Assembly: GCA_039183635.1 (NCBI GenBank)
Contig: JBCDBL010000093.1
Location: forward strand, 1-17,370
Direction: 5' to 3'
DNA from: JBCDBL01 sp039183635
GTDB taxonomy: Bacteria > Pseudomonadota > Alphaproteobacteria > Caulobacterales > Parvularculaceae
DNA: 17,370 nucleotides
Shown: positions 14,284 to 17,370 of the stretch, piece after piece
Layout: each line of letters begins with the position of its first letter
How positions within the stretch are numbered: the stretch's first letter is position 1
Made by a program: the position numbers and the translations under genes
The notes under the pieces: model-generated
What the model was told of the DNA's origin: nothing
Databases searched by the model: none
Seen by the model: the letters and a program-made list of their open reading frames with translations, nothing else

Positions 14284-14646
14284 ATGATGGAGATCGTAAA
14301 ATCTTTCACCTTTGATGCGGCCCACCGTATGCCGACCAAGGGACCGGACCACGCCTATGGCCGCATGCACGGTCATTCTTTTGCGGTGGAAGTCACCTTG
14401 AAGGGCGAGCCGGACGAGACCTATGGCTGGATCGAAGATCTCGGCGTCGTCGCGGAGGCGTTGGCGGACGTGCGCGCCCGTCTCGACCATCAGCTGTTGA
14501 ATGAGATCGAAGGGCTGGAGACGCCGACCCTGGAGAATTTATGCCTGTGGATCGCCGCGGAGCTGAAGCCGCGCTTGCCGCAACTGGCCGCTGTCAAAGT
14601 GGGCCGCCCGACGATTGGCGAGGCGTGCCAGTATAATATTCCGTAG
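14284..14646 (+). CDS. queD: 6-carboxytetrahydropterin synthase QueD-like, with Tyr in place of the usual catalytic Cys
   Basis: The 120-residue protein belongs to the 6-pyruvoyl/6-carboxytetrahydropterin synthase family. In the queuosine pathway QueD makes 6-carboxytetrahydropterin from dihydroneopterin triphosphate, the substrate of QueE encoded just upstream. The zinc His ligands are seen as H14 (DAAHR) and H29/H31 (MHGHSF). The Asp-His pair is in RLDHQLLNE, and PTLENL and the C-terminal GEACQY are conserved. In the E. coli type the catalytic Cys sits four residues before HGH; here that position is Tyr25 (HAYGRMHGH). The only Cys residues are in LENLCLW and GEACQY. I believe a number of alphaproteobacterial QueD proteins share this form, so it may still be active. 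Start may be 14284 or the adjacent Met at 14287. Confidence 0.88.
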   Translation: MMEIVKSFTFDAAHRMPTKGPDHAYGRMHGHSFAVEVTLKGEPDETYGWIEDLGVVAEALADVRARLDHQLLNEIEGLETPTLENLCLWIAAELKPRLPQLAAVKVGRPTIGEACQYNIP

Positions 14647-14770
14647 AAAGATTTTATAATACCTTCCCCCGGTTCGGCGTCATCCCCGGGCCCGTTTGTT
14701 CCGTAATTTATTATCGCCAGGTTTGACACTCGGCAGGGCCGCATATTGTGATGATGAGAGTGGGCCAAGG

Positions 14771-14831
14771 GTTCTAGAATTATTGTTTTGAGCGCGCGAG
14801 ACGACCTTCGTCTGATTCACGTCACGCGCAA
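14771..14831 (+). repeat. Dispersed structured repeat, copy 2
   Basis: This copy has TATTGTTTTGAGCGCG, then a 6-bp hairpin AGACGA-CCT-TCGTCT (14799-14813), GATTCAC, and a closing CGCGC (14825-14829) that pairs with GCGCG (14792-14796). It matches copy 1 at 11892-11958 through the core and has the same orientation. It lies between the convergent 3' ends of queD and the adhesin gene, so it could serve as a shared transcript end. Confidence 0.6.
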
Positions 14832-14858
14832 CCCGCCCTATTATAATAAGTATACTGA

Positions 14859-16169
14859 TTACCATCCAAACCGCACGCCGGCGCGGGCGCCATAGCGACC
14901 GCTGCCATCCGCCACGCCGATGGCTGCATTGAAGCTGGCTTTGTTGCTAAGCCTCCCTGCCGCGCTGAAAGCCACGCTGTTCGAGCCGTCATATGTTCCC
15001 ACATTTGCGGTCACTGCGAAGCTCTCATTTTGCTGCAGCCATGTACTGCCAGCTAAGGCCATAGAAATCGCAACGCCATCGTTCACATCACGGATTTGTT
15101 CTCTGTTCAGCGCAATGGCGCTATTGAGTGACGCAAGCGATCCGTCAAAATTGTCGAAACGCGCTGTCAGGTCCGTAATCGCCACGCTGTTTTGATTGAT
15201 TTGCGCCTGGGTGACGCCGCCGTCGGTCGCCATATTGCCATTGGCGTCTGCAGTAACGAATTCAACCTCGCCGGACTGGGCTGCGCGGCTTGCGGATGAC
15301 GAGATGCCGGCGACAGTCAGCGTATTCGCCGACGTCCCAAGAGCGAACTGGTTGTCTCTGGAGGTCTGTGCGTTTGCCCCGATTGCGACTGAGCGCTGAA
15401 ATGCAGCAGCTGAGTCCGCGCCAATGGCGACGGCGCCGGAAGCGGTCGCCTGGGCGCCGATATCATTGTCATCCGCATCAGAACCGATGGCGATGGCGTT
15501 GTCGCCGCTCGCCGTGGCGTTCTCCGCGCCAGCAAAGCTCTCGACGCCCGACGCTACGGCGTCGTCGCCGACCGCGGTCGCCCCCTCGGCGCTCGCAAGG
15601 GCGTTGCCGCCGAGAGCCAAGGCGTCATTCGCACCGGCCTCAGCCAGGACGCCAATAGCCACGCCGTCCGATCCGTCGACTGCCGCGCCTGCGCCAATCG
15701 CCGTGCCCGTTAGGGCGCGCACCTCAGCATCAGAGCCAATCGCGACGGCGCCAGGCGCGTCAATTGTCACTGCTCGGCCAATACCTATGGCGTCTTCGCC
15801 GACCACGTTTGCGCCAGGTCCTACGGCGATGGCGGCGCGTTCGGCGCTTTGAGACAGGTCCCCGATGGCGACGCCGCCATCGCCCGCCGCGTCGGCGCCG
15901 TTCCCCACAGCGGTGGAGCCAGTCCCGCTGGCGCTGCTGTCCGCCCCGATCGCGGTGGCGAAAGCCGCCCCGCTCGCCGCAGCGTTCGCGCCGCAGGCGA
16001 GATTGCTATCTTCGCCGCTATTGCTTGCAGCGCCGGCGGTTCCGTCGGCGACGCCGTCGCCATCAATGTCGAGGATGCAGTCTTCGGCCTGCACCTGCGA
16101 CGTCGCCCCCATCGCGCCCATGCTCAATGTAAGCACCAGCGCCGTTCGCAATCCAAACTTCATGGTCAT
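14859..16169 (-). CDS. Small trimeric autotransporter adhesin (YadA-like, Hep/Hag head repeats)
   Basis: The 436-residue surface protein has all the parts of a trimeric autotransporter. Signal peptide about 1-28 (ends SQVQA). A short N-terminal piece with a calcium-loop-like DIDGDGVADG (34-43) lies between Cys31 and Cys59. The YadA-type head of AIG-A-A-G repeats spans about 58-283. The neck is near NQFALGTSANTLTVAGI (273-289), a short coiled-coil stalk follows (about 320-365, QINQNSVAITDLTARFDN), and the C-terminal YadA anchor is about 366-436 (SMALAGSTWLQQ...GARAGVRFGW). It probably forms a trimer in the outer membrane for adhesion or self-aggregation. The frame is open to 16475, running into an integrase/TetR relic; the start at 16169 is chosen because AGGGAG lies six bases upstream and the signal peptide begins there (16163 is an alternative Met). 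Confidence 0.92.
   Translation of the reverse strand: MTMKFGLRTALVLTLSMGAMGATSQVQAEDCILDIDGDGVADGTAGAASNSGEDSNLACGANAAASGAAFATAIGADSSASGTGSTAVGNGADAAGDGGVAIGDLSQSAERAAIAVGPGANVVGEDAIGIGRAVTIDAPGAVAIGSDAEVRALTGTAIGAGAAVDGSDGVAIGVLAEAGANDALALGGNALASAEGATAVGDDAVASGVESFAGAENATASGDNAIAIGSDADDNDIGAQATASGAVAIGADSAAAFQRSVAIGANAQTSRDNQFALGTSANTLTVAGISSSASRAAQSGEVEFVTADANGNMATDGGVTQAQINQNSVAITDLTARFDNFDGSLASLNSAIALNREQIRDVNDGVAISMALAGSTWLQQNESFAVTANVGTYDGSNSVAFSAAGRLSNKASFNAAIGVADGSGRYGARAGVRFGW
15303..15998 (-). repeat. Degenerate tandem head repeats within the adhesin gene
   Basis: The gene encodes about fifteen imperfect units of roughly 14 residues with the core G-A-x-A-x-G-x-x-A-x-A-I-G, as in YadA heads. 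At DNA level the units are diverged, with few identical stretches beyond GCGATGGCG-like words, so recent expansion is not evident. The high GC and Ala/Gly bias also create long open frames on the opposite strand. Confidence 0.75.
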
Positions 16170-16238
16170 AATTAACTCCCTAAAACACCCCATCTCATCG
16201 CCTATACTCAATATGATGACCTGATGCATGTCCAGCTT

Positions 16239-16304
16239 CAGCCGGGCGATCTGGGAGATGCTTGCACCCTTGAAACCGTTTGTTGCGAATTCGTTGAAGG
16301 CGGC
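16239..16304 (-). pseudogene. TetR-type helix-turn-helix remnant
   Basis: The translation LRAAFNEFATNGFKGASISQIARL matches the first helices of TetR-family DNA-binding domains (the usual pattern is ILDAALELFAEKGF-x-G-T-SI-x-x-IA). The match stops abruptly after QIARL, where the recognition helix should begin, and nothing of the ligand domain is found downstream. On its other side it is joined in frame to the integrase relic. It is therefore a small piece of a lost regulator gene, about 22 codons long. A chance resemblance is possible, but the order of conserved positions is good. Confidence 0.5.
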
Positions 16305-16783
16305 GCGTAGGTTCTTCGTCTGATCGTAAATCACCGATGATTTTGTGCGGCGCATGGAATGGGTTGAGAAGCGTCTTCGGTCTTGTCGAGCGGTAGCCGC
16401 CAATCTTTCACCAGTCTGCTGTATTGCATCCGGGTCAGGGGCTTGTCGCTTTTGCGATTTCTGATAGAGGTCCATAGATACTCGTCTGGCTTCTTGCTGC
16501 TATAGTCGACCCAGTCTTGCAGGGCGCGACAGGTGGGGCGGCTCAAGGTAATGATCTTGGTGCAGCCTGTTTTATCCTGAAGAACTTCAAACTCCTCAAC
16601 AACTGCATTCAGGTGATCTGTCAAATCACCAACGGTAAGTCCCAGCAATTCAGATGCGCGGCACATGGCGTCGAGGCCGAGATCAAACAGGGCGAGGTCG
16701 CGCAGCCGGGCAGGGGACTTAGACGCCTGTAGTCGTAGTTCGCCTCTGATGTGTGCCGCTTGCTCCGGATCGAAGGGGCGCAT
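16302..16783 (-). pseudogene. Tyrosine recombinase/phage-type integrase, frameshifted and truncated
   Basis: From the ATG at 16783 the frame reads MRPFDPEQAAHIRGEL, then LRDLALFDLGLDAMCRASELLGLTVGDL, which holds the first catalytic Arg region of tyrosine recombinases. VLQDKTGCTKIITLSRPTCRALQDWV and PLTRMQYSRLVKDW follow. That frame stops at 16331. The next conserved block, FSTHSMRRTKSSVIYDQTKNLRA (the H-x-x-R box), continues in another frame, so there is a frameshift near 16370-16380. The domain then breaks off before the LLGH box and the catalytic Tyr, and a TetR-like piece takes over. A second possible frameshift near 16785 would add an N-terminal part beginning at 16842 (MIKTLNQTKRPG). Without the Tyr the product cannot be an active recombinase. 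Confidence 0.8.
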
Positions 16784-16842
16784 CTAGCCGACAGCTCGAT
16801 CTTTATTCCAGGGCGCTTTGTCTGATTTAGAGTTTTTATCAT

Positions 16843-17167
16843 CCGTCATAAGATGATTTAAGTACGGACGTATTAATATCATATTGATATTTGTGATTTT
16901 ATTTTTTAGATGCGCACCTTCTATGAACAGACTCCAATATCATGTGACGGATTTGCGTGCTGGAAGGGGCCGTGGCTCAGAAAGTACGATCTGTGCATTT
17001 ATACATTATGACCGTGAAATATCTTTCGCCTTTTTGGTGTGTTTCGGATTGACAATTCTTATCTTGTTTGTGAATGCTTTGCTTTGTCAAAGAGGGCTTT
17101 GCTGTGACGCCCTTTATAGATCAGCATATATAATGCTCAATCACGTAAGATAGGGGATTCTATTATA
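16843..17167. other. AT-rich stretch without a recognised gene
   Basis: This stretch is clearly lower in GC than the rest of the window. A plus-strand open frame (in-frame ATG at 16923, stop at 17151-17153, 76 residues) contains a hydrophobic segment FAFLVCFGLTILILFVNALL that could span a membrane. Its flanks are not protein-like, there is no good ribosome site and I recognise no family. I therefore do not call it a gene. AT-rich promoter-like words are abundant and not diagnostic. Confidence 0.4.
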
Positions 17168-17242
17168 ATGAGCTTTTCGCAATTAAAACAATTTGGGCCA
17201 ATCTTAGCATTGGCGGTGCTTAATATATTGGGGCTGACCTAG
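17168..17242 (+). pseudogene. 5' end of a small membrane-protein ORF apparently cut by the IS element
   Basis: An ATG at 17168 begins MSFSQLKQFGPILALAVLNILGLT and stops at TAG 17240-17242. AGGGGA lies about 11 bases before it. The hydrophobic stretch looks like the first helix of a small inner-membrane protein, yet the frame ends within GGGGCTGACCTAGG, which is also where the neighbouring insertion sequence seems to end. The simplest reading is an insertion that truncated the gene; the rest would lie beyond the element, outside the window. Confidence 0.4.
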
Positions 17243-17370
17243 GAGATTTATTTGATTGAATACGGTTTGAGCCAAGCTCGCAAGGTTTTCAGGAGCTGAT
17301 CAGGCGCTCCATAATTAAAACGCCACTCACATTCCTTCAGGAAGAGATGAAAGTTCTGACGGGGTACGCC
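17229..17370 (-). mobile_element. IS1595-family insertion sequence, 3' end (continues past window)
   Basis: The element is recognised from its transposase C-terminus. Its outer end is probably near 17229-17249, where GGGGCTGACCTAGGAGATTT stands just outside the transposase stop and could be the terminal inverted repeat. The other end, and the target duplication, are outside the window, so the boundary is inferred. Confidence 0.6.
17248..17370 (-). CDS. IS1595-family transposase, C-terminal 40 residues
   Basis: Reading inward from the right edge on the minus strand, the frame gives GVPRQNFHLFLKECEWRFNY, then GAPDQLLKTLRAWLKPYSIK and a TAA stop at 17248-17250. The HLFLKECEWRFN signature is the end of the ISXO2-like DDE domain of IS1595 transposases; the Glu of ECEWRFN-type ends is characteristic. 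The catalytic DDE/N core and the N-terminal zinc part lie to the right, outside the window. It is too short to say whether the full gene is intact. Confidence 0.8.
   Translation of the reverse strand, partial: GVPRQNFHLFLKECEWRFNYGAPDQLLKTLRAWLKPYSIK

Noticed and set aside
13534..14490. Minus-strand open frame of 318 codons
   Set aside because: Antisense to queE and the queC/queD ends, all firmly identified by motifs; no domain seen.
15303..15998. Regularly spaced repeats that could suggest a CRISPR array
   Set aside because: The periodicity is at protein level (YadA head units of about 14 residues), with diverged DNA and no constant repeat or unique spacers.
15290..16224. Several plus-strand Ala/Pro- or Arg-rich open frames
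   Set aside because: They are the antisense of the Ala/Gly-rich adhesin head repeats; composition bias explains them.
16239..16475. Start of the adhesin at 16475, giving a 538-residue fusion
   Set aside because: The upstream part is integrase and TetR debris, whereas 16169 has a strong ribosome site directly before a signal peptide.
16884..17153. Plus-strand open frame with a hydrophobic segment
   Set aside because: It starts with TTG, the flanks of the hydrophobic part are not protein-like, and the AT-rich composition makes hydrophobic frames likely by chance.

Overview
The window (about 60% GC for most of its length, AT-richer in the last 500 bases) looks like a chromosomal segment of an alphaproteobacterium, probably marine. 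The support is an ECF sigma/ChrR pair of the Rhodobacter RpoE type, an alphaproteobacterial form of QueE, a DUF454 protein, a 3-oxoacid CoA-transferase pair, and intergenic palindromes of kinds common in that class. I cannot fix the genus; a Parvularculales/Hyphomonadales-like relative is only a guess.

Layout from left to right. (1) 1-1,050: the 3' end of mutY, a pair of GC-rich palindromes, and a DUF454 membrane protein ending in a strong hairpin. (2) 1,061-3,372 (minus): a TonB-dependent siderophore receptor preceded by an iron-box-like palindrome. (3) 3,404-9,164: a singlet-oxygen/photo-oxidative stress block. An ECF sigma factor and its zinc/cupin anti-sigma ChrR (minus, ATGA-coupled) sit divergent from a tightly overlapping operon of an FAD-dependent oxidoreductase, DUF1365 and DUF3833 (plus). 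Two short-chain dehydrogenases flank the block. In better-known relatives this operon also carries a Cfa-like methyltransferase and is tied to lipid modification under RpoE control; the methyltransferase is missing here. (4) 9,377-10,754: scoA-scoB for acetoacetate activation. (5) 10,869-12,857 (minus): a gamma-class carbonic anhydrase, a gene-free stretch of about 550 bp with strong hairpins, msrA and cutA. (6) 12,896-14,646 (plus): queC-queE-queD, three consecutive steps from 6-carboxytetrahydropterin formation to preQ0. (7) 14,859-17,370: an accessory region with a small trimeric autotransporter adhesin (minus), a broken tyrosine recombinase joined to a TetR helix-turn-helix remnant directly upstream of it, an AT-rich stretch, and the end of an IS1595-family element that seems to have cut a small membrane-protein ORF.

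The most interesting points are the compact sigma/ChrR-linked lipid operon without its methyltransferase, a QueD with Tyr where the catalytic Cys is expected, an SDR lacking its catalytic Tyr, an integrase-TetR-adhesin open frame, and a dispersed structured repeat present twice. Nothing here amounts to a clearly new defence or mobile system; the novelty lies in variants, relics and context.
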